Shown here: positions 11,780 to 26,405 of the stretch, piece by piece | Layout: each line of letters opens with the position of its first letter | Numbering within the stretch: position 1 is the stretch's first letter | Origin: Lumbricus terrestris | Taxonomy: Eukaryota > Annelida > Clitellata > Crassiclitellata > Lumbricidae | Direction: 5' to 3' | Assembly: GCA_949752735.1 (NCBI GenBank) | Contig: OX457036.1 | Span: 83,199,005 to 83,263,004, forward strand | Length of the DNA: 64,000 nucleotides | Position numbers and translations under genes: made by a program | The notes under the pieces: model-generated | Told to the model about the DNA's origin: nothing | The model's database searches: none | The model's input: the letters and a program-made list of their open reading frames with translations, nothing else

Positions 11780-11890
11780 GGACTACTCTTACGGACAACC
11801 CCTTTGACTCAACGCAGCGCTCGTGAATAAGCTGGTGCCCCGCGCTTGGCTTTCGAGTGGCGCTTTAGAAATTAGGAGATTACGATTACG
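11780..11890 (+). mobile_element. Retrotransposon-like 3' fragment
   Basis: The run GGACAACCCC...ACTC...CGTGAATAAG...GCGCTTGGCTTTCGAGTGGCGCT followed by GGAGATTACGATTACGA recurs on the same strand at 48,360-48,480 with the same ending GGAGATT. The simple-repeat tail fits the 3' end of a LINE or SINE. No coding capacity. Confidence 0.55.
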
Positions 11891-11904
11891 ATACGAAGTA
11901 CAGA

Positions 11905-12352
11905 GCAAAGATTTTAAGAGGGAGGAAGATGGGTCACCAATGACAAGAATGCTAAAGGGGTCGCGCAAGAGCTTCTGGTCAATTCCTAGGCTCAGACTTG
12001 CAGCGAATTTTAACCGACGACTTTATAGGCTATAAATTATGACCGTGCGTATAGTGTTTCGCTTAGTCATAGCCTAAAATTTTATTTTTTTCTCCAAGAT
12101 CAACATTTACACAGTTCAGATAATAAATGTAATCGATATCTATTTTTAAATCGGTAATTTTACTGTGTTTCCATCAGATTTCCGAATTTTTTCAGGGTTT
12201 GAATCTTCCGCAGCCCGCCTATAGCGTCATCGGCTAAAATTCGCTGCGAGTCTGAGCCTATGACCAGAAAACCTTGCGTGACCTCATTCGCACTGCGGCC
12301 AGCCAATATCCTTTAAGTAGTCCATCTTCCTCCCTGTTAAAATCTTTGGTAC
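11905..12352. mobile_element. MITE with ~125-bp inverted arms
   Basis: The left arm (about 11,905-12,030) holds AAGATTTTAA, GAGGGAGGAAGATGG and TCAGACTTGCAGCGAATTTTA. The right arm (about 12,225-12,352) holds their reverse complements in mirror order, with CTATAGCG-type inner ends. The central 190 bp is AT-rich. There is no transposase; the superfamily is uncertain. Confidence 0.75.
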
Positions 12353-12359
12353 AGAGAGA

Positions 12360-13990
12360 GAGACACAGAGGCAGACACAAACATACACTGAGATGTAGAA
12401 AAATAATTAAACCAAAAGCACAAATTTTTAAGAATTAAGTCTCATCAGACAGTTACGTTCACCGGTTTAAGATACACCCAGAGGTCCCAGAACTTCTCTA
12501 GCGCCGCTACATCGAGTCGTCGTTATCTAAGAATATTGCAGATTTGGGTCGGTTAAATTGCATCGGTTTGCATAGGCACGAAACTCAAAACGGAACCCTG
12601 TTGAGTCCAAAATGCATACATGTAGTAATCCGAATGTCTTGAATATTGACTCCTTAAATCAAAAATCTACCATTAAATTTTATCTTTTCAGTGTGCCTAA
12701 GTAAGCCTATGCATGTAGGCTATGAGCATGTGCTTTAGCGACCCTTCAAGACATATCCTCAGAGGCGCTCCCGACTACAGCGCGGACACTGAGTCAGAGT
12801 TTCACGCCGAAGCGCCTGAGCAATATAATTATTTTTGTTAGTGAAAGACTTGCTCAGGGTCCCTACGCTTTTGTGGTGGTAACTGCATGTGCTCATAACT
12901 TATAGCTACCGTGGAAGTCTCACAACAATTTAATACGAAACTAAACCTTCGGAAGGCTATGAAAAAGGAATGCGCAGCTTGGATATAATTATGCCCAGGG
13001 CAGTGACCGCCGACAGCGAAGTTGTGATGTAATCATCACTGCACCTATTGCGATTGCCTTTTTGAAATATAATAAAAGTCGTTTGATGTCACAATCCAGC
13101 TATGACGTCATCTCGCTCGCTCATCAGTTTTTGCAACACTTTGGTTGAAATTCTGTATAAAGAAGACGAAATATTCAACGAAAGATGTCGAAATTAAGAC
13201 GAAAGCGACGAAAAAGATGACAAAAGACGACGAAAGATGTTGAAGTAGACGACAGACAAAAGTTCCCGAATTGTACGGCAGACGATCATCGAAGTGAAAA
13301 AGAAATAATTTGCAAGGTAGGTTATGACAGATCGGTGAGTTAGTAAGGAAGTTTGGCCAAACTTGAAAATACTTAACGAATGACGGCCTAATATAAGTGA
13401 GAAGTGAGTATATATGGGCTATAGGCCCAAATAAGAAAAGGAAGTAGGCTATAGCCTACATGTAGGCTATAACATAAGAGTAAGAAATTTCAATGGCGTG
13501 TGTTCCATTTTTTAACTGCGCCTTGGCCTTGATTTTTTAAAAATATTTATTTAGCTCGCTTTTTGAAAGTAGCGTGCAATTTAGAACCGTTCTACATTAA
13601 GTCTTTCTATCTCTGTCCTTGTATGTGAGATACGGAAAGATAGGGCGGGTGGGGGAGGAAGGAGTCGGACAGATAAATAAGATTAAGCGCATCATTGCGT
13701 CACGAAGAGAGCTCTTCCTATGTATGAAGAGTCATAATGACGTCATATTCAAAGACGTAATAGAATAAGTATAATGTGAATTCCCCTTAATTTCACTTCG
13801 TAATAATTATTCTTTTGGACCAAACACAATGGTTTCAAATAGATAATAAAAAAGATTTCTAAATGAAATGCATATATCATGACGTCACAAGTATAATAAG
13901 ATATTTGTTTTTATGATCCCGGTCGCAGGCTTTATGGAGCTGCGCGGCTTTGTTTATTACTACTATTAGGGTAACTATATAGGCTATTCC
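12360..13990. other. Gene-free region
   Basis: No exon is recognised. A GACGAAA-rich low-complexity patch lies at 13,150-13,270. AGGCCTA-type words recur near 13,420-13,460. Confidence 0.4.
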
Positions 13991-14019
13991 TTTAAATAAG
14001 ACCCCCATCATCGTCATTA

Positions 14020-14034
14020 TCCACAATCACTCTT

Positions 14035-14076
<42 letters not shown>

Positions 14077-14101
14077 GTCATCGTCATCGTCGTCATCGTC
14101 G

Positions 14102-14176
<75 letters not shown>

Positions 14177-14940
14177 TCTTCATCATCCAACATCACCATC
14201 TTCATAATCATCGTCTTCACTATACGATATTATCATCACTGATCATCATCACCATCATCCATTATCATCACCATCGTCACCGGGGTCATGATCATCGCCG
14301 TCGTCATCATCGTGATAAACATCATTATCATCCTCCGTCGTCATTATCATCATCTTCATCACCATCACCCATCATTCAAAATTTTCACCATCGTCACCGT
14401 GATCATTATCATCATCGTCGTCGTCATGACCAACATCACTATCATCATCACCACAAAATCCATTACCATCATCATCATCGTCACTCATCATCATAATACC
14501 TCATCATCATCACCATCGTCACCATGATCATCATCATCGTCGTCATCATCATGATCAACATCGTCATTCATTAACATCATCATCGACCATCATCATGCAT
14601 CGTCATCACCATCATCATCATCATCATAACCTAACTCCATCACCTACAACCATCCTCCTCCTCATCACCACCACCACCACCATCATCATAATCATCATCA
14701 TCACCACAACCACCACCACCATCATCATCATCGACATCATCATAATCACTCAACATCATGCATCATCCATCATCACCACCATCCGCCATCATCATCATCC
14801 ATCGTTATCGCCATCATAGATCGTCATTACCATCATCCATCGTCACCATCATCCGCCATCATCATCATTCATCATCCATCTTCTTCATCCATCATAATCC
14901 ACACTTCCATCATCGTCGTACATCATCATCATTCGTCATG

Positions 14941-14983
<43 letters not shown>

Positions 14984-15450
14984 CCACCGACATCGTCACC
15001 CATCATCATAATCACTCAACATCATCCATCATCATCACCAACTGATTCGTTATCACCCATCATCATCACACATCCGGATCATCCTCTATCATTTTCATCA
15101 TCCAATATTATCATCATTCATGATCATACAATCCATACATGATCATCATCTACCATCATCATCATCGTCGTCAAAATCATCATAATCATCTGCATCATTG
15201 TCATCCATCATCATCTATTATTATCATTATCCATCTTCGTTCACCACCACCACCACCGCCGCCGCCACCACCACCATAATCGTCATGATCCATCATCATC
15301 ATCGTGCGTCATCATTATCCGTCATTATCATCAACATCTTCCATCATCTTCATCATCCATTCTGATTATCCATCATCACAACCTTATCATTCATCTTCCT
15401 CCTCCTCCTCATCATCCATGATCATGATGATATTCATCATGCATCATTAT
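14020..15450 (+). repeat. (TCA)n microsatellite field, 1.4 kb
   Basis: Nearly continuous TCA/ATC triplets run from about 14,034, pure for long stretches to about 14,175, and then mixed with CGTCAT, CACCAT and TCCATC variants to about 15,450. All translations (poly-Met, poly-Asp, poly-His/Ile) are artefacts of the triplet. Two long pure blocks (about 14,100-14,175 and 14,937-14,985) suggest recent expansion. Confidence 0.95.
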
Positions 15451-15559
15451 CATCATGTGGTGCAACCAGTTTATGCCGCCACTGCCGTAGGCCTATACTG
15501 TTGCATAGGCCTATATATACTTTATTCTTTCCATAAGAAGACTAGACCTCTATAAGTCA

Positions 15560-18500
15560 GCCATAAACGTTATACAAATCTTTGTGGTTTGCTGTGTTTC
15601 TCATGGTACACGTACCTATGAAACACATCATTAAATAATTTATGTTTTATATGTATTTCCGAGTACTTGTTCAAGCTTTTGGAGAAAAGTCAAATCACAG
15701 TCAGACGAACGAAGTTGCAGACTTCACTTATGCGCCTGCCCAGTTTGGAACGTCAATTCGTCAAGTTGAAGTCAGTCACTACAGTATGAGAATTATAGAA
15801 ATAACGGGGGACAAACGTTGATTTATGTGGAGTTTGGGTGTGTAATAAAGGCTTTGCTACGAGTCCTAAGAAAGACTAGAGGGTTGAACCCACAACAATT
15901 CTCACCCGGAGTCACTATATATAAGCCAATGACTGCTATATACTTAATTCGTTCAATTAATAGTTAGACTAAAACTGATTGTTTTAATCACAGTCCCCTA
16001 ATTTCTCAAAACCTGCTTCTTACAAAGCCTTGTGCACTAGGAGCACTTCTGAACGGTTCACTATACTAGATTGAGGCACTTTATATGTGCTTAAATACAA
16101 TATAATAGTAACCATGGTAACACCATACTGTCTAGGACTAAACTAGACTTCCCGAATTTTTTACCTGGCAGGGAAGCCCGGTTCTTGCAGATTCTGATTT
16201 TATATAGTGCCAGTAGATGATGGTCTTCCTATGCGCACTGAATTTTTTTAAAGAGATCTACATTACACATGCGATGGTGTTTTCTGGTTTAGTGTTCGAA
16301 TTGTTTCATGTAAGGAGCAGGAATATAAACTGTGAGTGAACAATTTAAGATTATCATAGTGATAGTTAATTGGATATAACTTATTACATGGCATCTGTAA
16401 AAACACATGAACAAGCCTCACATACAGTTCTCACAATTCGTTTCAACAGATGAACAAACATTGAAGAAGAACAGCACAGCAATGTTCAAATGAGTGAATT
16501 ACATCAGTATATGAATTACAGTTTTGCACAGTTGATGAGAAGTAATGCATGGATGCTGTCATGACAGTTTTTCTCCTCTTTTAATGGCTTTGTGTGTCAA
16601 ACTTTAACAGCTGAAACAGATCTCGATTCTACTGACCTGGAAATAATCTTCTGACTAGTTTTTCTGAACAATTTCAGACAAATAAGAAAGCAGTCATTGC
16701 TAAAATGGTCATTTTATGCAGTTTTCATACTTTGAAGATAAATGAAGCAGAACAAACTTAGAGCTAAAAAAGTATGCTCACTGGAGAAATAATTCTGAGA
16801 ATTCAGTTTTGCAATGAACCCTAACGCAGCTGACAGTAACAGAAGGCACCACAACTGAGTTAAAGCAAAAAGCACTTAGGTGTATAAAATATTGATTCTG
16901 TATTATGCCATAACATCATCATAAGAGTAACATATGTAGAGTAATCTTTCATTTATTTACACACATTTACACATACTGGGTTCAAAACCAGACGTATACA
17001 TGTTCTTTGCAGGCTAGAATTGCAGTGATTGAAGTGGAAAAAACAGGGATGAAAATCTGACAGACCTGTATGTTTCTAGACACTTAATCTGATAAACAAT
17101 AAGCAAACAATTATATAAATAGAAATCTCCATAGAAATATCTGCAATGGAAATAATTCTCAAAACATGACTAGGGAACGGTGGAATTTTTGGACACAATG
17201 GTTAAACTTAAAAACTCCAATGGCCCTGGTGGGATTCAAATCAAAGGTTTCTATTGTTAAGTTGGGAAAAATAACAGAATACTGCACATATGCAAAACAC
17301 TTTGTAAAAACACAGCTCAGAGAATGACCCACACCTCGTATGGCCTCTAACTTTTAGTCTGTGCGCTTTTGCAGCACAGGCTCTCTACGCTCATTCCTGG
17401 ATATGTCGTACAAAAGAACCAACATTATAATCATCAAACAGTACATAGCTAGGGATCTTTATGTCGAAAACAATAGCAAAAATGTTACACAATTAATGAA
17501 GCAATCAATCTGAGCCATTTTAAATCATTGCAACAATGCCTAATGCTTCAGGCACGTCTGCAAAGTTAAAGGACTGCGAACCAAGTTGTCTAACGGTCAC
17601 AGCGGTTGGAAAGCAATAACAAAGCAATCCACCATAGATAGAATAGTGGACACTCAGAGAAGAACAAAACATACAAAAGTCATTCATCAGCACACAGCTT
17701 AATAGTCATTGTTAACTGAAAGCCAATCTGAAAGTCATTGAATGCAGTTCCAAACCACTAGATTGAATAAAAACTAATTACCATTGAATGTACTACATAC
17801 GATAAATGCTCATTTATATTGCATCTGATAATAGATTCTACTTGAAGTGTAAAACTTCAATAACCTTCAACCTGGCGCTAATAGCCATGCATCATCTAGT
17901 TTTTGTTGACCAATGCAGTCCAATTCTTACAGCACTTCACTGCGTGCTAAACCACTTTTGACAAATAAAACAATGAACACATAATTATTGCATTTTCCCA
18001 TTAACATCCCTGCCCCACCATTGGCATAGGCTACCTGTAAAGAAATGCCCAAGCAGTACATTTAATTGTCCTAGCCAACACTGTATTCATTTTCTTAAAC
18101 CATTTCAGCCTCTCTAACGCAAGCATTACTGCAACTTTCATCATTTCTTTACTCTTTAACTCTTCTAATACACATCTGTGACTTAAAAACTTATCCATTT
18201 CCATTGCGGACCCTCTTTCCAACCATTCCACACAGAAGCTCTCCATCTTTACAGCAGCAGCAGCAGCAACCATCTCATCCACATCTCCTCCATTTCTTCT
18301 CACCATCTTACCGATGGATCATCCAACTGACCATCAAGTAATCTCACACAACCTTCAGCTCTAACTCATAAACAGCAGTTAAATTCAAAAACAATATCTA
18401 GCAAATAATGAATATTATGTCAATTTACATCCAAAAATCAGATCACAATCACACAGACAGACGAACCTGTATGCAAAGATATTCAAACACACAACATATT

Positions 18501-20674
18501 CAGATATTGTAATATCAATATTGTAATATCAATAATAGTCGCAATAATAATAATCACAGCAATAATAATAATAGACTTTCAAGATAATCGCTTTTAACAA
18601 CATCATTATTGAGTAATGAGTATAATACCAGTGAAGGCAGCCATCCCCAAAACATGCTGCCCCAAATTTTATCATCCTAAGGGATCAGACGCGTGTTCGA
18701 TAAAAACGGTTATTACTAAATATTAAAAGAGTCACTCTTGAAGAGCTGCTATACGAATCTGTCACTAAAAAATATTTAATAAGTAATAAGTCTAAAATTG
18801 TAATAATAATAAATAAATAAAATAACCAATGTGCATGAATAGATCAGAAAATTCATTTAGCTCCATTGTAACGTCTATATACAATGTTATACATAATATA
18901 TGTTGATGGCAACTTCTGAATAAACTCGATATGTGCACAAAAATTAACAGTGACATTGGTTGAAATACGGTACAGATCTCTATATGAAGATCTCTATAAT
19001 AACACAATACATACCGGTAATACATAGGGAGACACTATCAGAATGCAAAGATGTCAATAGAATTTTGTTTCCACAGAAATTTCCATCCATGTCAAATAAT
19101 GCTCTGCATTGTCTGTACATAATATGTAAGATGCATGTGCTTAGATAGCATACCCATCAATGCATGCATGACAACTTTGATAGTCAATTACAAAATGCTA
19201 CATATATGCATCATACATATACATGCATCCAACACATACATATACTAGTACATAGAATAAATCTTAAAGATAAAAAGAGAGTGGATGATGGGCTACTTTA
19301 AAGTGGCTACATACTACCCTAATGCAAGAGGCACTATATAAATTTATAGTTGAAACACAATACAATAATGTATAATATATTGTAATCAAACACAGTGCTG
19401 CTCAAGCCTATATATATCGGCAATTCATATCTACATGCACATTATTAGCATTCACACATGCTTTCGTACATATAATATGAACGCACACAATACCACATGA
19501 ATTGTGGCCACATTCTGCTATGTACAATTGTAGGCATGACCAATGAATACTGGTACTGGAAAAGAGTGAAAAGCTGGTTTGATATGACTACAAAGTAATC
19601 CACAATTTGATCTTCTAAAGGGCAAACAGCAAAACGTGGCCCATTACACATGGCTCAGTACATGTGTACTAAACACACAACCATGTAAATACTGATAAGG
19701 TCACATATCGTTGCTTTTGTTAGTACACTATCAAGTCCTGTAAATGTGCGTTCAGTGCATGTTTTATTCTAAGTATGCAAACTACAGAACCATTTGATGG
19801 AATAAACTGAGAAAACAAGAAAAATAATTTACTTTGCTGTACAATCTTTTTCTCTTCTCAAGATATTTACATACTGTAAAAGGTTGGCTACAAACAAAAA
19901 AACATATATCATATATATTATAATATATTACTGTATTCTGGGTACTAAGTCGCCATATTGCATGAACTTCTAGGAATGCGTCTTATTGAAAGGACAATCT
20001 TACGTATGAACTTAGAAAATTCTTGGGCTAAAACAGAATGTAATCTACATTGCTGAAAAGATCAAGGAAATGAACAATATTAAGTGTATTTCCAAGCTAC
20101 ATCTAGAGACCTGCTTGCATATTCTAGTTAACTATTGACTCTCCACACTGTTAAAAGTAACTGTAAGACACATATGCGATAATTCTTAGTGTAGCCAGAA
20201 TGCTCAAACTAATAATTAAACATTCCAATGTGTACAATTACCTAACTAATTAAACAGGCAACATTCATTTAATGCAGTAAAGGGACTAAATGAATGTAAT
20301 TTAGTACCCACAAAATTGTCTCTGGCTATATTAGGGTAATAAGCTGGCAGAGATGCATGAATTATGTCAGAAAATTTAGATAACCTTTCCCTATTGGTTA
20401 CATGATAAACCAGGATAAAAACCCGGATGCATTTTCAATTGCCTGCAACAGATCAGGATATCGAAACTTTCAACTCGATTTATTTTCCGTCATAAACAAT
20501 TAAACTGAACTTGATTGTTGCCTACTTCGTGGATATAAACAGATCAGTCGAACACCATTTTCTGAATCGCTCCACTTCACTTATTCATATAAACAGACAT
20601 TGAAATCTCTGGTTTTTGTCATTATATGAATATATATATATATGATATATATATATAATAGATGAGAAACTCAC
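15560..20674. other. 3' flank of the Phafin gene, no exon found
   Basis: This lies downstream of the last assigned Phafin exon on the minus strand and should hold its final short coding exon and 3' UTR, which I could not place. One possibility, a TTAG acceptor near 18,669, gives an unconvincing peptide and is not adopted. The rest is AT-rich with a (TA)n run at about 20,630-20,660. The 91-residue minus-strand frame at 18,031-18,306 has no family resemblance. Confidence 0.4.
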
Positions 20675-23600
20675 CGGTTCATTGTACCTCTCTTCACCAA
20701 AATCATCCTCCACATACGATTCAGAGTAATTGACGCCTAAAATTAAAACAATGTGTTCATCAATTTAATTTTCATGCACAGATAACAGGAATTTTTTATG
20801 ATCGCTTGGGGAGTTGGAGAGAAAACGTGAAGGAATTTCCTCCCCACTATTGGAAATTTAAAATAATAAATATGCTCAATGCATTAGGCATACTTAAGAA
20901 ATTACGATTTCTGAGCCATTCTGCTAAGAGATAGGTCTAGGCCTACACGGCGTTCTTAAGAAACTCTGCATTCGAACTGCATTTCCCCTTTCCACATGTC
21001 GAAACAGATTTACGTTTCTGATTCCTGGAATACTTGAAAACCTGGGTCAACTGAGCCAACCATTCCCTGGAAAGCTACATGAATAGTAATGCAAGTTTAT
21101 AGGCAGAAGTCGTTCTTTTGCTAGATCATGGTTGTGTCAAGTTTCAGCAGACAGATCCTTCAGCACTGACCATGGGCTACAACAATTTTCTGTGGAGATA
21201 GGTAAACAAGAGTGCAGGCTTAATCATTTTTTATTTTATTGAGAAAATACCACTAAGTTAAATAACCGGTTGTCATAACATGACAATTAACAAGCACAAC
21301 GAGAGCAACACATAAAGCTTAGTAAGTTATTTGCACAGCAATTATCTCAGTGACAGTCTGCCACATAGGCCTTAATTAACAGAAATTTAACAAAACCTGC
21401 TGTTCACCTTTCATATAGTGGTGCACACCACCAGCTAGCATCTAAAGAATTTCTTATCTGATGTCCGACAGCTTATCAAGTCATTCTTATCAATAAGCTT
21501 ACCTGCTATTTAGTAGGTAATTCAACAAGGTAATTCCTATTAGATCTAACGTATATCTGTTTATCAAGTCATTCTTGTCTGTAAGTGGACCTATTTAGAA
21601 GGTAATTCCTCCTAGGTCTAAACCTGTTTGTTGATCGTGTCATCGTACCATTAACCCTATCTGCTTAGAAGGTAAATCTCATATAAACACAATCTTTGCC
21701 TGTTTTCCCAATAATATAATTTTATCTTAAAGTCTAGCTATTACGAAGTGATTCTTATCTGGAAAGCTGTCTATTTCTTACCCACAGGTGTTTTCTCCAA
21801 GGCCTGGATAGTGAGTTTGTTGAAGCAGGTGTGACAGACACGCAGTGGTTTCTGCGACTGATGAGGCAGCAACCATCGCTTGTCAGAGCAGCTGCCGCAG
21901 CAGACTATTCCACAGTTACGACAGTGATGCTGAACACGAGAAATACTTCAAATGAACATTCACAGTTAACAAACTAATGAACTTCAATCAGTGATGCACA
22001 TCATTGCATTGCATTTGAAAGTCTTCATAATACAGACTGCTTACAATGCAGACCAATTCACTTTAGACCTTAGTCTTTCCATGCACTGGCAGCGCATCGG
22101 GCGACACAGTTCCTCCACATCACACCACTCTGTCCTCCGCAATCCTCTCAGCCTCCTCCCATGTCATTCCAACATCATCAAGATCATTCAAGACAAAAAA
22201 AATCTTCAGTGGAACTCTAATATAATTAATCAAATAAAAGAATAATATATATTCAACTGCTCTCTACACAAGGATAGAAATGAATTCAAAAATGCAGTTG
22301 TTGTTGTGTACCGGAATGACCTCTGGTTAATCGATGATGGACAGGAAAAGTTGACGTAAAGTCGATTGAATGACTGAATTATCGGTCACTTTAAATATCA
22401 TTCAGCGCCAAGCCTGAGAAAAATCACAGGAAAACTTCTGAATAATGAAATAAAGGGAAAGCTTGGAGCAAGCAATTTTCAGCCTGGAAAAAAATACCAT
22501 AGCTCTAACAGAAACGAGAAGACGTAATGAATTAGCTCACTAATCTAATGACTTTCATAGCAAAAATATATCACAACATGTGAAGCATCAAGTTTGTGAT
22601 GGTCAGTTTGTTCTGCTCACACAGTTAATTATCAACTTCTATAGTGCCTTTGTATAGAACACAATGCACACACTGATGGCACACTAAAACATGCAATTTG
22701 TGCCAAGCTTTCAGACTTTTTAACCTGAAGTCTTCCCAAAACTGATCAAACAACATTCCATATAAAATAACTGACTTGTGGTTGATTCTTTTCTGAGTTA
22801 CGTGCATCAGATTCTAATAGCAATGACAACTCTCTTCATCTTAACTGATCACAAAATAGAATTTCTTACACGGCGGTTGATGACACTGAATTCTGACTTC
22901 CGACAGTGCATGCAGATGTTGGCTTCAACGTCAGGAACCCAAACGGGAGACGCTTCTGTTACCGTATCACGACTTCCCTCTAAAATACACTTTCAATCAT
23001 GTATTGTATGTCTGACATTGTATGTGTATGGAAACTATGGATGTACCATGTATGCACAATTTGCACATAGATATGCATCTCGATACTTGTAAAGCACCTT
23101 TCATGAACTAGGGCACTTAACAGGACAATTGGACGGATTTAAAGAGTTGTATCTTAACCCTTTGAACCCGGAGCTCCCGTAACTCTATGGATAACGGGCC
23201 GGAAAACCGGCCCGTCAGGTTCAAAGGGTTAAGACAATGCTTATTGAGCTGCCTATTGCAAAATAGTACATAATTATGTTCACTCGTGCGCTGTTCCAGG
23301 TCCTTGTCCAGTGCATGAGAAAGCACATTATCTTATGAAAAAAAGGGGGAAAAATCCATAAACAATAACTTAAAGCACATTTGACATTACATCGAAATTG
23401 GTTAACAACTAATTAAAGAGGCAAATCAATCACAGATATTCAATAATCTCTCTGAACATCAACGAAGGCTTTCATACTTCTTGAGTGAAGATTTTGAATG
23501 CACTGGTTAATGTGAGTCATCCAGTCATTCTTCTCAACCTCTGTGGCAGCATAGACTGTGAACGACTTGCTAGGACTGATGACCTGCCAGCCATGGTTCA

Positions 23601-26405
23601 ACCCATCTAGAACACAACAACCCATAATATCAATCGAAGCTTGGATTAGTACTATAATTGAAGCCAACACCAAAAGCAGCTTTTACAACGAAATTGAAAC
23701 TTGATAATACCAGTACAACACTGCATTACATAATTTACATTATACCTGCTAATAATCACAAACTACCAACTATAACCTAAAGCACCAAAACCGAAACAAA
23801 CGTTGCTGCAACCCCTCTCAAACTCTTAACCTATGACCCAAATATCTCCTGTATAGTCATTTAACTTTAATCTGGCTTTTTCCTGCAGCGTAGTTTTATT
23901 TTTTTTGATTTGAAGATTTGCCTAAGGTTTCTAAGGCACCCTTTAATTAAGGCCTAAAGTTTAAGTCATGGAATACTACCAGTGAGTTGTTAGTGCAAGT
24001 GCCAAGACTTCATAACAAATAGAACTGAATGCTAAGCAGCATCGTCAAACCATTTTTTAAGAAAGGATACATGTCAAAAGTCTTGCTTACCATCAGTCTT
24101 TCCTATTGACTCAAGTCGAATGCTCTCCAGTGGTAATATGTGTTGCTTATTGTACTACGTGAAAGACAAAAAGATGGTATTATTCTCCATCACTAGATTT
24201 TCAAACATTTGTTTAAAACATATCATAATTATTCATGGGTTTCTCATAGCAAAACAATTCTTAGGCCAGTAGATGATAAACTTAAGATAGGAACAAGAAC
24301 AAATTCACATTTATAATATACTTATTCAAACAATGCACTACCTGTCCAAGGGTAAGTTGAAAACATTAAATAAAATTAGCAAGACCTATAAAATTCCAGA
24401 GCTCTAGTGAATATAAAGCAACATCAAATATTATGAGAATATTACCTGTGATAATATCAATTTTAAACAAATAAGCCAGCTACTATTACAGAACGATAAC
24501 TTGGCTTGCATAATTATACACAGTACTTAATGCTGATCTGAGCACTTAACACAGATATTCATTTACATTATTAGAATTAAAAAACAAAATATCATGATGA
24601 GAAAATGTAATAAAATCATCACAAACACACAACACCTGTTAATTCCTAATTTAATACCTTTTTCTTGTTGATAACAATATTTCCATACACAAGGACATCG
24701 TTGAAGAGAAAGAACTGGCGAGGTTTTGGCTTCTTTCGACACATTTTTGTCAGTATGCCTTCACCAACCAACACTCGACTAGGCACATTCAATGGCTGCC
24801 ACAAAAAGCAAACAGTTACAAGCTCAGATTAAAAAGACAAGGCATGATCATACTTGCAATCATCAGCTGTGAGAACCAGAAAATTTATTTCCATCGCATA
24901 CGTATCTTCCATAATGAACTCGTCTCTATACTATGGCTAATGAGAATCAATGAGCAAGATGTGTAAACCTGTCATGTATACTTTGGTTGCAAAATAAAAA
25001 TATTTGATTGATTGATTGATTGATTGTTTGATTTATCTTCCACAATGAACTCGTCTCTATACTATGGCTAATGGAATCAGGCCACAGAGTTATCCACAAA
25101 AATCATGAAAGCAAACAATAGCTGTGTTTTAGAAATATAAAAAAATTTCACCCTTTACTTATCAGCAATATTCTGCCATAAAATCCACCAGTTCATGCAG
25201 TTGATAATCATGAGCTAAATATTTTTTAAACAAATAATTTTATAATAAGCAAAATTTATGAAAAGATAAGATTGTTAGAGTGACAAAATTAATTAATTCA
25301 GTCCAAAAATGAGCTAACAGCACACACACATTCATCTGGCTTTCAACGAGACTAACCATTGCTTTGCAATGCACATCAATGATTGACTTAGACGTGCACC
25401 ATTGATACCCATGAGTATAAAAAAAATACTAATGTATTTGTGTGCATAATACAAGACAAAGGCAACAGACCTGGCCTGAGCTTCCAAAGCACTGTTCTAT
25501 AAAGGCAATTCTTCGAGCATTGATTTCTGTGTTTGCTAACATATACAGAGAAACAATTTGCACAATGTATACTAGAGCTACTTTATCAGATGACTAACAT
25601 CTTTCCTCACTTAGCATAATACAGAGCTAGTTCTGATTAGCTTAAATTCACACTAGACTTGGTAGAAGATAATGTCTACCTAGGATTCATATAATTATAT
25701 ATACCCAAAAATTATAATTAGACATCAATTAACGACAATGACGGCACTGATAGACTCGCAATTGAATTAAGTGCTACATGGAGGCTACACATTGAAATAT
25801 GAACACAGGTCCTTATTACATAATTAATTAGACTTCAATTAAGCCCAATGACTACATTGACAGGTTCATTATTGAAATACTGACACATGTACACATGGAA
25901 ATATTGTACACATATCCAAGGGCTTCTTTTGAATACTGAAGATAACTTTTTTAAGTTCAGGAAGGTTTCTTTCAATAAAGTAACCAGAGTTAGGACAAGA
26001 AATTTGTGATAATATGAACTCTAGGCAATTGTTTTCATCATTTTAACATTTACTGCTGGCTGCAACAATCGTTAAGGAATAAATTCAGATGGGCTTTCCA
26101 AATGATATTCAACGAAGGTCAAGTTCAGTTACCAGAAGTCCAGATCAAGATAGGAGGCTGAACAGCTGCTAAAGGCTGATGTCGTTTGAGTAAAAAATTG
26201 GCAGAATATCAGATGAGTCACGTTAAGTTTTTGAGTGGAAAGCACGGGGTGGAGGTTACATGAGTCACCAGCTGTTTGGCAACTTTTGTCTGATTTGCCC
26301 GAGTTTACAATATGCAGCATACACACAGATTCCTTTCGGTTATAAATGAAAGTAACTCAGTCGCTAAGAAATCTCCAGATGATACAAACCTAATCGATCT
26401 GCCAT
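20675..26405 (-). CDS. PLEKHF: Phafin: PH and FYVE domain protein
   Basis: Eight coding exons on the minus strand join in phase: 26405-26390, 25535-25471, 24795-24658, 24154-24091, 23606-23478, 22979-22870, 21929-21782 and 20736-20675. They give 244 residues, and human PLEKHF2 has 249. The start MADRLAN is split by the first intron. The PH domain spans about residues 35-131 (RQFFLFNDVLVYGN; SFTVYAATEVEKNDWMTHI). The FYVE zinc finger spans about 150-212, with W151-V-P-D154, cysteine pairs from C160, the RRHHCRNCG motif (173-181) and RVC (204-206). The RR/HHC junction falls exactly on an intron. These hallmarks are known to bind phosphatidylinositol 3-phosphate, placing Phafins on early endosomes and autophagic membranes. 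The acidic C-terminus (YVEDDFGEE) matches the family, but a donor at 20674-20673 implies a further short exon that I did not find. Paralogue 1 versus 2 is not resolved. Confidence 0.93.
23156..23232. mobile_element. 77-bp TTAA-flanked mini-palindrome
   Basis: The termini TTAACCCTTTGAACC and GGTTCAAAGGGTTAA are perfect inverted copies, with a second inner palindrome ACGGGCCGGAAAACCGGCCCGT-like near the right. TTAA at both ends fits a piggyBac-type MITE. It lies in the Phafin intron between the PH and FYVE exons. Confidence 0.75.
24902..25085. repeat. Intronic direct duplication
   Basis: TATCTTCCAxAATGAACTCG followed by TCTCTATACTATGGCTAATG occurs at about 24,903 and again at about 25,036, with a GATT microsatellite between. 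It lies in Phafin intron 2. Confidence 0.7.

Noticed and set aside
13992..14220. Poly-Met and poly-Asp frames
   Set aside because: Artefacts of the (TCA)n microsatellite.
14020..15450. Possible CRISPR-like array
   Set aside because: Simple triplet repeat with no spacers, in eukaryotic DNA.
18031..18306. 91-codon minus-strand frame with an Ala run
   Set aside because: No family resemblance and does not extend the Phafin protein in phase; the Ala run comes from a CAG-type repeat.
18620..18669. Possible last Phafin exon after a TTAG acceptor
   Set aside because: Gives a hydrophobic peptide unlike the acidic Phafin C-terminus.
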